A program made the position numbers and the translations under genes. Positions 16,510 to 25,325 of a DNA stretch of 64,000 nt are shown here, one piece after another. Each line of letters opens with the position of its first letter. Position 1 is the first letter of the stretch. The DNA lies in assembly GCA_035705295.1 (NCBI GenBank), contig DASSWG010000006.1:31195-95194 (forward strand), in the 5' to 3' direction. Source of the DNA: DASSWG01 sp035705295 (GTDB lineage: Bacteria > Bacteroidota > Bacteroidia > Flavobacteriales > Flavobacteriaceae). The notes under the pieces were generated by a model. The model worked only from the letters and a program-made list of their open reading frames with translations. It was not told the DNA's origin and made no database searches.

Positions 16510-17238
16510 TTATTTCGAAGCTTTTTCGTGTTCGTCCATGGTGTGGTACACGTTCTGCACATCGTCGTCCTCTTCAATTTTTTCCAGTAATTTTTCCACA
16601 TCGGCCTCTTCTTCGGCGGTCAAGGTTTTGGTGGTTTGCGGAATGCGCTCAAAACCCGATGACAGAATTTCAATGTTCCGATCTTCCAATTCTTTTTGAA
16701 TGGCACCAAAACTTTCGAAAGGCGCATAAATCAACACGCCATCTTCATCCTCGAAAACTTCTTCGGCCCCGAAATCAATAAATTCAAGCTCCAATTCTTC
16801 CACATCGAGGCCTTCTGCCGGAATTCGGAAGTTACAGGTGTGGTCGAACATAAATTCTACCGAGCCCGAGGTTCCCAAATTTCCGTCGCATTTGTTGAAA
16901 TAGGAGCGGATGTTGGCCACCGTTCGGTTGTTGTTGTCGGTCGCGGTTTCGATCAATATTGCAATTCCGTGTGGGGCGTAACCTTCAAAAAGTACGGTTT
17001 TGTACTCGCCCAAACTTTTATCGGACGCGCGTTTGATGGCGCGCTCAATATTTTCTTTGGGCATGTTCACACTTTTCGCGTTTTGGATCACCGCCCGAAG
17101 TTTGGAGTTGGCATCGGGATCCGGACCACCTTCTTTCACGGCCATTACAATATCTTTTCCAATTCTGGTGAATGCCTTGGCCATGGCCGACCAGCGTTTC
17201 ATTTTTCGTGCTTTTCTGAATTCGAATGCTCTTCCCAT
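16510..17238 (-). CDS. yebC: YebC/PmpR family protein (TACO1-like)
   Basis: A 242-residue protein, normal family length. It opens MGRAFEFRKARKMKRWSAMA, the Bacteroidota form of the YebC start, followed by IGKDIVMAVKEGGPDPDANS and VNMPKENIERAIKR. The YebC fold of three domains continues through HGIAILIETATDNNNRTVAN and the C-terminal acidic segment. The family was described as DNA-binding regulators and, more recently, as ribosome factors that help polyproline translation (TACO1 in mitochondria). It appears monocistronic, with an inverted repeat 40-80 bases upstream. Confidence 0.93.
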   Translation of the reverse strand: MGRAFEFRKARKMKRWSAMAKAFTRIGKDIVMAVKEGGPDPDANSKLRAVIQNAKSVNMPKENIERAIKRASDKSLGEYKTVLFEGYAPHGIAILIETATDNNNRTVANIRSYFNKCDGNLGTSGSVEFMFDHTCNFRIPAEGLDVEELELEFIDFGAEEVFEDEDGVLIYAPFESFGAIQKELEDRNIEILSSGFERIPQTTKTLTAEEEADVEKLLEKIEEDDDVQNVYHTMDEHEKASK

Positions 17239-17277
17239 AAAAAAATTAATTACCGCGTAAAAATAAAAAACCTTTGG

Positions 17278-17317
17278 TTAATTGCACAGTTTCTGTTTTA
17301 GAAGTTTGTGCAATTAA
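17278..17317. repeat. Perfect inverted repeat upstream of yebC
   Basis: TTAATTGCACA (17278-17288) and TGTGCAATTAA (17307-17317) are perfect 11-bp arms around an 18-base loop. Without a T-tract it could be an operator, a leader hairpin of yebC, or a weak end of the upstream pterin dehydratase transcript. Confidence 0.55.
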
Positions 17318-17341
17318 GAAAAGGAGTTCTTCAAAAGTGTT

Positions 17342-17629
17342 TTAAGGGGTTTCAACAATCGATTCGATGGTTTTGGCAAGGTCGAAATCTTTTTGGGTGA
17401 CACCCCCAGCGTCGTGCGTCGAAAGCGAAATGGAAAGTTGGTTGTACACGTTCGTCCATTTTGGATGATGTTGTTGGGCCTCGGCTTCAAAAGCAATACG
17501 CGCCATCAAGCTGAATGTTTCCTTAAAATTTTGAAATTCAAAAACCGTGTGGATCGCTCCTTCGTCATATTCCCAACCGGGAAGTGCTTCAAGTTTGTTT
17601 TTGATTTCTTTTTCAGTCAGTTTTTTCAT
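17342..17629 (-). CDS. Pterin-4a-carbinolamine dehydratase (4a-hydroxytetrahydrobiopterin dehydratase)
   Basis: A 95-residue protein, the usual length of the PCD/DCoH family (PhhB in Pseudomonas). The signature E-A-E-A-Q-Q-H-H-P-K-W-T-N-V-Y-N gives the catalytic His54, His55 and Pro56 with Trp58, and the T-H-D triplet at 71-73 completes the site. It regenerates the pterin cofactor used by aromatic amino-acid hydroxylases by dehydrating the 4a-carbinolamine; in some bacteria it has a cofactor-independent role in pterin metabolism. No hydroxylase gene is nearby. It lies 10 bases downstream of the flavodoxin-fold gene on the same strand and is probably in its transcript. Confidence 0.93.
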   Translation of the reverse strand: MKKLTEKEIKNKLEALPGWEYDEGAIHTVFEFQNFKETFSLMARIAFEAEAQQHHPKWTNVYNQLSISLSTHDAGGVTQKDFDLAKTIESIVETP

Positions 17630-17639
17630 GGATTATTTT

Positions 17640-18350
17640 TTAAGATTTTTCATTTTTTTCAAACTTCCAACGTTCGCCTTCGTCCCAGGCTTTTCTGGAA
17701 TTTCCATAGGCGGGGTAGCCATCTTGGTTTTTCAACATTTTTGCCAGGTGCAATAAATTGTAGGTCATAAAAGTGGTGTTCCGATTGGTGAACTCGTGAT
17801 TTTTTGCGTCGGCCTCCGGATCGAGATAACTGGGGCCTGGGCCGATTTCGCCAATCCATCCGCAATCGGCTTGCGGCGGAATGCTGTAGCCGAGGTGCGA
17901 CAATGCATACAAAATTCCGCTGGAACAGTGTTTCACGCCGTCCTCGTTCCCGGTAATGATGCAACCGCCAGCTTTTCCGTAATAGACATATTGTCCTTTT
18001 TCGTTTTGTTTGCCGCTCATTGCGTACAATCGTTCAATAAGCAAACTGGCGACCGCTGAACGTTCGCCCAACCATATCGGCGAACCGACGACCAATATGT
18101 CCGCAGATAAAATTTGCCGATAAAGTTGTGGCCACTCGTCTTTTTCGACTCCCTTTTTGGTCATGTCGGGTTGCACGCCGAACGCCACGTCAAAATCAAC
18201 CAAACGAATGTGGTCCACTTCAACACCTTCAGCTTTCATGATGTTCGCGGAAACATCAATCAATCCGCGCGTGTTGCTGATTTCCGGACTTTTTTTCAAG
18301 GTACAGTTCACAAAACAAGCTTTCAAATTTTTAAAATCGGGGTTTTTCAT
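17640..18350 (-). CDS. Flavodoxin-fold NAD(P)H-dependent oxidoreductase (FMN reductase-like)
   Basis: A 236-residue protein from the ATG at 18350; thirteen further in-frame upstream codons are open but lack family character. Motifs of the flavodoxin-like fold: a first strand ACFVNCTLKKSPEISNTRGL with phosphate-binding Ser/Thr residues, then ILVVGSPIWLGERSAVASLL, where the FMN isoalloxazine would sit, and GGCIITGNEDGVKHCSSGIL. Such proteins reduce quinones or free flavins using NAD(P)H. The substrate is not predictable. It is followed at 10 bases by the pterin dehydratase gene. Confidence 0.83.
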   Translation of the reverse strand: MKNPDFKNLKACFVNCTLKKSPEISNTRGLIDVSANIMKAEGVEVDHIRLVDFDVAFGVQPDMTKKGVEKDEWPQLYRQILSADILVVGSPIWLGERSAVASLLIERLYAMSGKQNEKGQYVYYGKAGGCIITGNEDGVKHCSSGILYALSHLGYSIPPQADCGWIGEIGPGPSYLDPEADAKNHEFTNRNTTFMTYNLLHLAKMLKNQDGYPAYGNSRKAWDEGERWKFEKNEKS

Positions 18351-18423
18351 TTGTGCTGAATTTGATTTCAAGGTAATAATAACCCACAACGAAAAAGGAC
18401 TTAAAAACCTGTTTAGTAAAAGA

Positions 18424-19230
18424 TTAACAGTTTTTTAGTGCACAATGGCCTACAATTTCAGCAATCGTGGTCTGTAAGTTTTGGGGCAACAACCTGTCTT
18501 TGGGCAAAACTGCCAAAAATCGATCTTCGTTTGAGCTGTAGGCGCGTTTGAAAATGGGGGATTCGATTTTCAACTGCTTGCAGATATCTTCGATCAGTTC
18601 GTGGTGGTGCACCAAATCTTTGCTTCCCAAATGAAAAATCCCGTGCTTGCCTTGGTTGATGATAAAATGAATTTGTTGGGAAAGTTTTTGATGTGAAGCG
18701 GCATTGATCACCACGTTCGGAAAAACCTCGATGGCCTCGTGCAAGCCCGCCAGTTGTTTTATTTCTTGGACCCGGGGCGAATTTGCGCCAAAAACCATCG
18801 GCAAGCGTGCGATGACGTATTTTTCGGAAGGAAGCCGAAGCAGGGCGTTTTCAATTTTTATTTTGAACCTTCCATAAACGCTATCGGACAATGTTTTGTC
18901 AAATTCGTAGGAAGGATAGTTTGTGAACGCATCGAACACATTTGCGGACGACAAAAAGATCAATTTTCCGTCGCTTCGGGTTAGGAAGTCGATGATTTCC
19001 TGATGCGCGTGGATTTGTGCTTGAAAACTTCCTCTTAGCGCAGAAACCACAATGTTGGGTTTTAAATTTTTCAACAAAGGGGCAAGCGGTTCTTTTTCCA
19101 AATCCCAAGCGTGGAATTTTTTGTTCTTCCGAAAATGGGTTTTCGTGGAATAGGTGCCATGAACGTCAAAATAGGCTTGCAGTTCTTTGTACAGCACGTT
19201 TCCCAAAAATCCACTTGCGCCGAGGATCAA
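18424..19230 (-). CDS. RmlD-like sugar-nucleotide/NAD(P)-binding reductase
   Basis: About 268 residues. It begins ILGASGFLGNVLYKEL, the Gly-x-x-Gly-x-x-Gly of an extended short-chain dehydrogenase Rossmann fold, continues with IVVSALRGSF, then LIFLSSANVFDAFTNYPSYE and the Tyr-x3-Lys pair in VYGRFKIKIE, as in dTDP-4-dehydrorhamnose reductases. The start is uncertain: no in-frame ATG precedes the motif, so a TTG at 19230 or an ATT a few codons upstream must be used. No rhamnose-pathway neighbours are present, so the true substrate is unknown. Confidence 0.75.
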   Translation of the reverse strand: MILGASGFLGNVLYKELQAYFDVHGTYSTKTHFRKNKKFHAWDLEKEPLAPLLKNLKPNIVVSALRGSFQAQIHAHQEIIDFLTRSDGKLIFLSSANVFDAFTNYPSYEFDKTLSDSVYGRFKIKIENALLRLPSEKYVIARLPMVFGANSPRVQEIKQLAGLHEAIEVFPNVVINAASHQKLSQQIHFIINQGKHGIFHLGSKDLVHHHELIEDICKQLKIESPIFKRAYSSNEDRFLAVLPKDRLLPQNLQTTIAEIVGHCALKNC

Positions 19231-19349
19231 TATTTTCTTTGAATTTTGGATAATGTTGAATTTAGTATGCTTTCATAGAACGTATGGGAAAGAAAACGCG
19301 TATGAACAGCTAAAAAAAGAACCGAATTTTGATTGCCGGAAAAGCGGGG

Positions 19350-20432
19350 TCAATTTTTATAAAAAGGCAATTTAACGATTTCCGCAGGAACCCTTTTTTT
19401 TCGGATTTGGATGAATATTTTTTCCCCGACTTTGCTTTTTTCGGTTTTCACATAACCCAAACCAATGGGTTTTCCCAAACTTGGTGACATGGTTCCGGAA
19501 GTTGTTATTCCAATGGAGTTGCCATTTTCGTCAACGATTTCATAATCTTTCCGCGGAATGCCTTTTTCGGTCAGTTCAAAAGCCACCAGTTTTCGTTCCG
19601 GGCCGTTTTCCTTTTCCTTTTTTAAAGCCTCGCAATTGGTAAATTCTTTGGTGAATTTGGTGATCCAGCCCAAACCGGCTTCGATGGGCGAGGTGGTTTC
19701 GTCAATATCGTTTCCGTACAAACAGAAGCCCATTTCCAAACGCAGGGTGTCGCGTGCGGCCAGCCCAATGGGTTTTATGCCAAAATCGGCTCCGGCTTCC
19801 ATAACCTTTTCCCAAATTTGTTCCACTTCGTCGTTTTTGCAATATATTTCGAATCCGCCACTGCCGGTATAACCGGTAGCCGAAATGATAACGTGCTCAA
19901 TGCCCGCGAAATCGGCCACTTCAAAATGATAAAATTTTATTTTGGAAAGATCAATGCTCGTTAGCGATTGCATGGCTTCGACAGCTTTTGGGCCTTGTAT
20001 TGCCAAAAGCGAAAATTCATCGGAAAGGTCTTTCATGTCGGCATCCATGTCGTTGTGCTGGGAAATCCAATTCCAATCTTTGTCAATGTTGGAAGCGTTC
20101 ACCACTAACAAATATTTTTCTTCGTTCAAACGGTAAACGATCAAATCGTCCACAATTCCTCCCGTTTCATTTGGCATGCACGTATATTGTGCTTTTCCAT
20201 CGTTAAGCTGGGAAGCATCGTTCGAACAAATTTTTTGGATCAACGCCAGGGCATTTGGGCCGGAAATCAAAAATTCCCCCATGTGCGAAACATCGAAAAC
20301 GCCCAATTTTTCGCGAACGGTTTGGTGTTCTGCATTGACCCCTTCATAGGAAACGGGCATATTGTAACCCGCGAAAGGGACAATTTTTGCGCCCAATTCT
20401 TCATGTATTTTGGTAAGTGCTGTGTTTTTCAT
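19350..20432 (-). CDS. gcvT: Glycine cleavage system aminomethyltransferase (T protein)
   Basis: A 360-residue protein from the ATG at 20432, matching the family's length of about 360-370. The frame is open upstream but adds non-family residues. Landmarks: PFAGYNMPVSY near residue 21, then VFDVSHMGEF, GGIVDDLIVYR (with the folate-contacting Asp), ATGYTGSGGFEIYC, RLEMGFCLYGNDIDE and the C-terminal IGLGYV barrel domain. It transfers the methylene carbon from the lipoyl H protein to tetrahydrofolate, releasing ammonia. gcvH and gcvP are not nearby, as is common in flavobacteria, where these genes are scattered. Confidence 0.95.
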   Translation of the reverse strand: MKNTALTKIHEELGAKIVPFAGYNMPVSYEGVNAEHQTVREKLGVFDVSHMGEFLISGPNALALIQKICSNDASQLNDGKAQYTCMPNETGGIVDDLIVYRLNEEKYLLVVNASNIDKDWNWISQHNDMDADMKDLSDEFSLLAIQGPKAVEAMQSLTSIDLSKIKFYHFEVADFAGIEHVIISATGYTGSGGFEIYCKNDEVEQIWEKVMEAGADFGIKPIGLAARDTLRLEMGFCLYGNDIDETTSPIEAGLGWITKFTKEFTNCEALKKEKENGPERKLVAFELTEKGIPRKDYEIVDENGNSIGITTSGTMSPSLGKPIGLGYVKTEKSKVGEKIFIQIRKKRVPAEIVKLPFYKN

Positions 20433-20611
20433 ATCCTTTTTTCGACCCCGAATTTCCGGAAATATTTTTGCCGGAAAGTCTTTATTGTAAATGTTTGGCA
20501 AATTTAAGTTTTTGATTGGGATTTGCTTGCGATCCTTGTGTTTTTTTACACGGCTTTTTAAAACACGGAACTTGTGCTATCTTTACGCTGTAACCAATTT
20601 AGAGGAAGCTT

Positions 20612-22159
20612 ATGAAGATTTTGACCGCCAAGCAATTGAAAACAGCGGATGAAACCACGCTTAAAAACCAAAAAATTTCTTCAGTGGAATTGATGGAACG
20701 TGCGGCAACATTGGCTTTTCAAGAAATACATGCAAGTTTGAACAATGCCCAAACCCAGATAAAAGTTTTTTGCGGCGTTGGCAACAATGGCGGTGACGGC
20801 TTGGTGATCGCCCGCTTATTGCTCGAAAATGGGTACGATGTGACCACTTTTGTGGTAAATTACAGCGACAACCGCTCGGAGGAATTTTTGGCCAACTATG
20901 ATCGAATTAAAGAAATTGGAAAAAAATGGCCCGAGTTGTTGACTTCATCCAGTGATTTACCGAAAATTTCGGAAAATGATTTGGTGATCGATGCCATTTT
21001 TGGAATTGGATTGAACCGTTCTTTGGATGCCTGGGTGGCAAATTTAATTTCTCACATCAACCGTTCGAATGCTTTTTTGATTTCGATCGATATGCCTTCG
21101 GGTTTGTTTTTCGACAAAATTCCCGTAAAAAAGGAAGCAGCCATCAAAGCTAATGTGACCCTCACTTTCCAAACGCCCAAACTGGTGTTCTTTTTGCCAC
21201 AAACCGCTTCTTATGTTGGCGATTTTTATGTGATCGATATAGGTTTGGACCGGGAATATCTTCAAAATGTGGAAGCCGAAGCAGAATTGATCGGTAAAGA
21301 AGAAGTGTTGCCGATGTACCGGCCGCGCAAAAAATTTTCACACAAAGGAACCTATGGACATGTTTTGGTAGCGGGCGGATCGTATGGAAAAATGGGAAGC
21401 GTGGTTTTGGCTTCGACAGCTGCTTTGCGGGTTGGCGCCGGAATGGTCACGGCGATGGTTCCAAAATGCGGTTATTCGATTTTGCAAACGGCTTTGCCGG
21501 AAGCGATGGTCGTTACTTCCGAAACAGAAAATTTTCTCTCCGAAACAGCACCCGGTTTCGAACCCGATGTGGTTTGTTTTGGAATGGGCGCAGAAAAAAA
21601 CCCGGAAACCGTAAAGGCTTTCGAGAATATTTTGAACTCCACAAAAAAACCAATGCTGATCGATGCCGACGGGTTGAACATGTTGTCCGAAAACCCGGAA
21701 ATGTTGAAAAAAATCCCAAAAAATTCAATTTTGACCCCACATCCAAAAGAACTGGAACGCTTGCTCGGGATTTGGAAAGACGATTTCGACAAGCTGAAAA
21801 AAGCAAAAGCATTTTCAAAAAAACACAAAATAATTTTGGTGATAAAAGGTGCCCATAGCATTGTTGTGGAAGAAAATAAACTATACATCAACACCACCGG
21901 AAACCCCGGAATGGCCACGGCGGGAAGTGGCGATGTGCTTGTCGGTACGATCGCCGGATTGCTTTCTCAAGGCTATTACCCATTGACCGCCGCTGTTTTT
22001 GGGGTCTATTTGCACGGAAAAGCAGGCGATATTGCAGCCGGGGAATATAGTTTCGAAGGAATGATCGCGGGCGATATTCCATTGCACCTTGGCGACGCGG
22101 TATTGGATTTGTTCCAACGGGAAAATAACCCTCCACCGCCGGAAGAAAAACCGGAATAA
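20612..22159 (+). CDS. nnr: Bifunctional NAD(P)H-hydrate epimerase / ADP-dependent dehydratase
   Basis: A 515-residue fusion of usual length. The N-terminal YjeF-N epimerase domain (1-215) has GNNGGDG at 57-63 and the catalytic Asp in DAIFGIGLNR. The C-terminal ribokinase-like dehydratase domain (about 235-500) has HVLVAGGSYGKMGSVVLAS and the nucleotide-binding TAGSGDVLVGTIAGLLSQG near residue 436. It repairs hydrated NADH and NADPH: the epimerase equilibrates R and S forms and the dehydratase restores the cofactor. The tail is unusually rich in Pro/Glu (NPPPPEEKPE). A weak promoter (TATCTTTA) lies about 30 bases upstream. Confidence 0.95.
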   Translation: MKILTAKQLKTADETTLKNQKISSVELMERAATLAFQEIHASLNNAQTQIKVFCGVGNNGGDGLVIARLLLENGYDVTTFVVNYSDNRSEEFLANYDRIKEIGKKWPELLTSSSDLPKISENDLVIDAIFGIGLNRSLDAWVANLISHINRSNAFLISIDMPSGLFFDKIPVKKEAAIKANVTLTFQTPKLVFFLPQTASYVGDFYVIDIGLDREYLQNVEAEAELIGKEEVLPMYRPRKKFSHKGTYGHVLVAGGSYGKMGSVVLASTAALRVGAGMVTAMVPKCGYSILQTALPEAMVVTSETENFLSETAPGFEPDVVCFGMGAEKNPETVKAFENILNSTKKPMLIDADGLNMLSENPEMLKKIPKNSILTPHPKELERLLGIWKDDFDKLKKAKAFSKKHKIILVIKGAHSIVVEENKLYINTTGNPGMATAGSGDVLVGTIAGLLSQGYYPLTAAVFGVYLHGKAGDIAAGEYSFEGMIAGDIPLHLGDAVLDLFQRENNPPPPEEKPE

Positions 22160-22160
22160 A

Positions 22161-22192
22161 AAAACCGACCGGTTTTCAAAACGGTCGGTTTT
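22161..22192. terminator. Bidirectional terminator after nnr
   Basis: AAAACCGACCG (22161-22171) pairs with CGGTCGGTTTT (22182-22192). It starts immediately after the nnr stop and also serves the convergent TlpA-like gene. Confidence 0.88.
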
Positions 22193-22210
22193 GGTTGTAC
22201 AGAATCTTTT

Positions 22211-23569
22211 TTAAATTCCCACTTCTTCAAACAAATTAATCAATTCCGGATCGGAGGGGCGAGGGGCGTTCGCCGAAACAATGTTTCCTTGTGGATCCAC
22301 CAAAATGAACCTCGGAATCCCGTTGATGGCATAGTTTTGAACAAACTCGGAATCCCACGCGTTATCGGCGATCAATTGAATGCCGCCCAATTCTTTTTCG
22401 GTGACCATTTTCTTCCATTTTTCATAAGCATTTTCCGTATCGATTGAAATGCTGACAAAATGAATGTTTTTTCCGTGATAGTTTTTTTCAATTTTTTGTA
22501 AAGCTGGAATTTGTGCCAAACAAGGTCCGCACCACGTGGCCCAAACATCAATGTAAACATGTTTTCCACGCAGGTCTCCCAAGGAGGTTTCACCACCTTT
22601 GTAGTTTTCATATGTGAAAGTGGGCGAGGGGTTCCCTTTTTTTAATTGTTGTATTTTTTTGAAACGAACGGTCAATTCTTCTTTGAACTTAGTGTCCGAA
22701 GAACGTTGCATAATGTTGTCGTAAATCTCTTTGTTGTCCTCGTTTCCGGGACGGATCCGGTAGGAGATACGTTGCAGTCCGGTGGTTTTTATGTTTTCGC
22801 TTTCCAACCGGTCAAGGTAGGCAAAAGCTTTATCGCTGTAGGAAGCGCTGGTGTCGGTTTGTACGGAAGTGGCTTTCGAAAAATCGATCATCACCAATTG
22901 TTGGTATGCGTCGAAATTTTCAAAATCTTCAGCATTGTCCAAATTGATTTCCGGGCCCACAAAACCCTTTGTGAGGCTGTCTTTCCCCATTCGTTGGTAA
23001 ATAAAGGCTTGGCGTTCCAATGCCAAGGCTTTTTTGTAATGAATGGCCTTTTCTTCCATTGCCACAAAACTGGAATCCAATTTATTGGTGTGCAACAAAT
23101 CCAAATATTTTTGTTCGTTTTTGTCCACGATCATTGCCAAGGAATCCAACCCAATTTCATTTTGCATGATTTCTTTTGGAGAAATATCGATTTTTTCCGA
23201 CAACAGGAATTTTTTCACCAAATAATTGTTTTCCGCAGAATTGTCACCGGTATATCGAATGCTTTCATCAAACTGTTTCGTGTTCAAACTGATGGATACC
23301 CTGGTTTCCGGGACCAGGTACATCCGAGTGATTTCCCGATCGACGCGCAATGTGTAGTAACCAGCTATGGGCAAATCCAACGTATCGGAGAACGAGCCGT
23401 CTTTGTTCAAAGCGATTTTTTCAACAAATTCACCTCGGGAAACCGAAATGCTATCGGTCGTCATATTGTTTATTGTTCCTTTTAAAATGGTGAATTCGGG
23501 TTCTTTTTTATCGTCATTACAACCAAAAAAGAGCATGGTGGCCGCCAAAAGGCAGATTGTTTTTTTCAT
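22211..23569 (-). CDS. TlpA-like thioredoxin-fold lipoprotein
   Basis: A 452-residue protein. A lipoprotein signal (MKKTICLLAATMLFFGCNDD) places it in the periplasm or outer membrane, with Cys17 lipidated. Residues 25-130 form a DUF4369-like beta domain (TILKGTINNMTTDSISVSRG), the middle is helical, and the C-terminal ~140 residues are a thioredoxin/AhpC-TSA domain with the redox pair Cys347-Gly-Pro-Cys350 in VWATWCGPCLAQIPALQ. Domain order and length match Bacteroidota TlpA-disulfide-reductase lipoproteins. It probably reduces disulfides or c-type cytochrome precursors; the real substrate is unknown. Confidence 0.9.
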   Translation of the reverse strand: MKKTICLLAATMLFFGCNDDKKEPEFTILKGTINNMTTDSISVSRGEFVEKIALNKDGSFSDTLDLPIAGYYTLRVDREITRMYLVPETRVSISLNTKQFDESIRYTGDNSAENNYLVKKFLLSEKIDISPKEIMQNEIGLDSLAMIVDKNEQKYLDLLHTNKLDSSFVAMEEKAIHYKKALALERQAFIYQRMGKDSLTKGFVGPEINLDNAEDFENFDAYQQLVMIDFSKATSVQTDTSASYSDKAFAYLDRLESENIKTTGLQRISYRIRPGNEDNKEIYDNIMQRSSDTKFKEELTVRFKKIQQLKKGNPSPTFTYENYKGGETSLGDLRGKHVYIDVWATWCGPCLAQIPALQKIEKNYHGKNIHFVSISIDTENAYEKWKKMVTEKELGGIQLIADNAWDSEFVQNYAINGIPRFILVDPQGNIVSANAPRPSDPELINLFEEVGI

Positions 23570-23707
23570 GGAAAGTGTTTTTTAAGTTCGATAAAAGTAC
23601 GTTGTTTTTTTAAGTGGTGTTTTTTGTTGGGAATATTTTTCGAAAATCCTTGGAAAATTTGTTCGATAATTGGACTTTTGGCGTGCAAAACAAATGTAGG
23701 CAAAACC

Positions 23708-25219
23708 ATGCAAGACCATCATTATATCAGTAAGGGAATATTGGACTTGGACATTGTTCAAGACATCCTTGAGACCGGAAAAAAATTGGAATTGAGCGAA
23801 GAAGCAAAAACCGCCGTTCAAAAATCAAGGAATTATTTGAATGAAAAAATGGCGGTGAACGATCGACCAATTTATGGGATCAATACAGGTTTTGGAGCGC
23901 TTTGTAATGTCAAAATCACACCCGAAAATCTGACTCAACTTCAGGAAAATTTGGTGGTTTCGCACGCTTGTGGCACCGGGGAAAAAGTTTCCCCAAAAAT
24001 TGTACGCTTGATGTTGTTGTTGAAAATACAGTCGTTAAGCTACGGAAATTCAGGAGTTTCGATCGATTTGATTTCTCGTTTATTGGACTTCTACAACCAC
24101 GATATTTTGCCCGTTGTTTTTGAACAAGGTTCTTTGGGTGCTTCGGGCGATTTGGCACCATTGGCACATTTGTCGCTGCCACTTTTGGGAAAAGGCGAAG
24201 TTTATTTTGAAGGGGAAATTCTTCCTTCGGAAAAAGTGTTGCAAAAATTCGGGTGGAAACCCTTAAAATTACAATCAAAAGAAGGCTTGGCTTTGTTGAA
24301 CGGCACCCAATTTATGAGCGCACATGCGGTTTTTGCGTTGTTGGAAGGCTATAAATTATCCTATTTCGCCGATTTGATCGGTGCGGTTTCCATCGATGCT
24401 TTCAATTGCAACATGTCGCCTTTTGATCCTTTGGTGCATGAAATCCGTCCCCATCGGGGGCAAATCAAAACCGCGGAACGGATTCGGGAATTTTTAGAAG
24501 ATAGTGAAATTGCCAAAGAGATCAAGCAAAATGTGCAAGATCCTTATTCTTTCCGTTGCATTCCACAGGTTCACGGAGCGACGAAAGATACTTTACGGTT
24601 TGTGCACCAAACCGTGAAAACCGAAATCAACAGCGTTACTGACAACCCAAACATTTTTGTGTCCGACGACAAAATTATTTCCGCGGGCAATTTTCACGGA
24701 CAGCCTTTGGCGTTGGCAATGGATTATTTGGCCATTGCGATGTCCGAACTTGCCAATATTTCCGAAAGAAGGATTTACCAACTGGTTTCTGGGCTCCGCG
24801 AATTGCCGGTTTTTTTGGTGGACGAACCAGGTTTGAACAGCGGGTTTATGATTCCACAATATACCGCGGCAAGTATTGTGAGCCAAAACAAACAATTGTG
24901 CACGCCGGCAAGTGTGGATTCCATTGTTTCTTCCAACGGGCAGGAAGATCATGTGAGCATGGGCGCAAATTCAGCCACTAAATTGATTCGTGTGATCGAA
25001 AATGTAAATTCTGTTTTGGCCATTGAATTGTTCAATGCTTCGCAGGCGTTGCATTACCGATCTCCGCTGAAAACGTCACCGTTTTTGGCACAAATGATCG
25101 ATTTGTACCGAAAATCGGTGCCCTTGGTGAAAAAAGATACGGTAATGGCTCCAAAAATAGCAAATTCCAAAGCTTTTATGAATAGTTTTGAAATCGAAAA
25201 CGAGTTGTTGTTCGGTTGA
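23708..25219 (+). CDS. hutH: Histidine ammonia-lyase
   Basis: A 503-residue protein from the ATG at 23708, the usual HAL length; 28 open codons upstream lack family character. The MIO-forming tripeptide is Ala145-Ser146-Gly147 in GSLGASGDLAPLAH. The histidine-selective features are there: SHACGTGEK in the N-terminal region and QEDHVSMGANSA in the C-terminal half (tyrosine lyases read NQDIVSM here). It deaminates histidine to urocanate, the first step of histidine degradation. hutU, hutI and hutG are not adjacent, so the pathway, if complete, is dispersed. Confidence 0.9.
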   Translation: MQDHHYISKGILDLDIVQDILETGKKLELSEEAKTAVQKSRNYLNEKMAVNDRPIYGINTGFGALCNVKITPENLTQLQENLVVSHACGTGEKVSPKIVRLMLLLKIQSLSYGNSGVSIDLISRLLDFYNHDILPVVFEQGSLGASGDLAPLAHLSLPLLGKGEVYFEGEILPSEKVLQKFGWKPLKLQSKEGLALLNGTQFMSAHAVFALLEGYKLSYFADLIGAVSIDAFNCNMSPFDPLVHEIRPHRGQIKTAERIREFLEDSEIAKEIKQNVQDPYSFRCIPQVHGATKDTLRFVHQTVKTEINSVTDNPNIFVSDDKIISAGNFHGQPLALAMDYLAIAMSELANISERRIYQLVSGLRELPVFLVDEPGLNSGFMIPQYTAASIVSQNKQLCTPASVDSIVSSNGQEDHVSMGANSATKLIRVIENVNSVLAIELFNASQALHYRSPLKTSPFLAQMIDLYRKSVPLVKKDTVMAPKIANSKAFMNSFEIENELLFG

Positions 25220-25253
25220 TTTTCCTTCTAAAATTAGCGCCATCCATCAAAAA

Positions 25254-25284
25254 AGCCCGTTCCGATTTTAAATTTGGAACGGGC
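25254..25284. terminator. Bidirectional terminator between hutH and clpC
   Basis: AGCCCGTTCC (25254-25263) pairs perfectly with GGAACGGGCT (25275-25284), with A-rich and T-rich flanks. Confidence 0.88.
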
Positions 25285-25325
25285 TCTTTATTGCTTGTTT
25301 AAATTTTCTATTGGACAAAGCCTAT

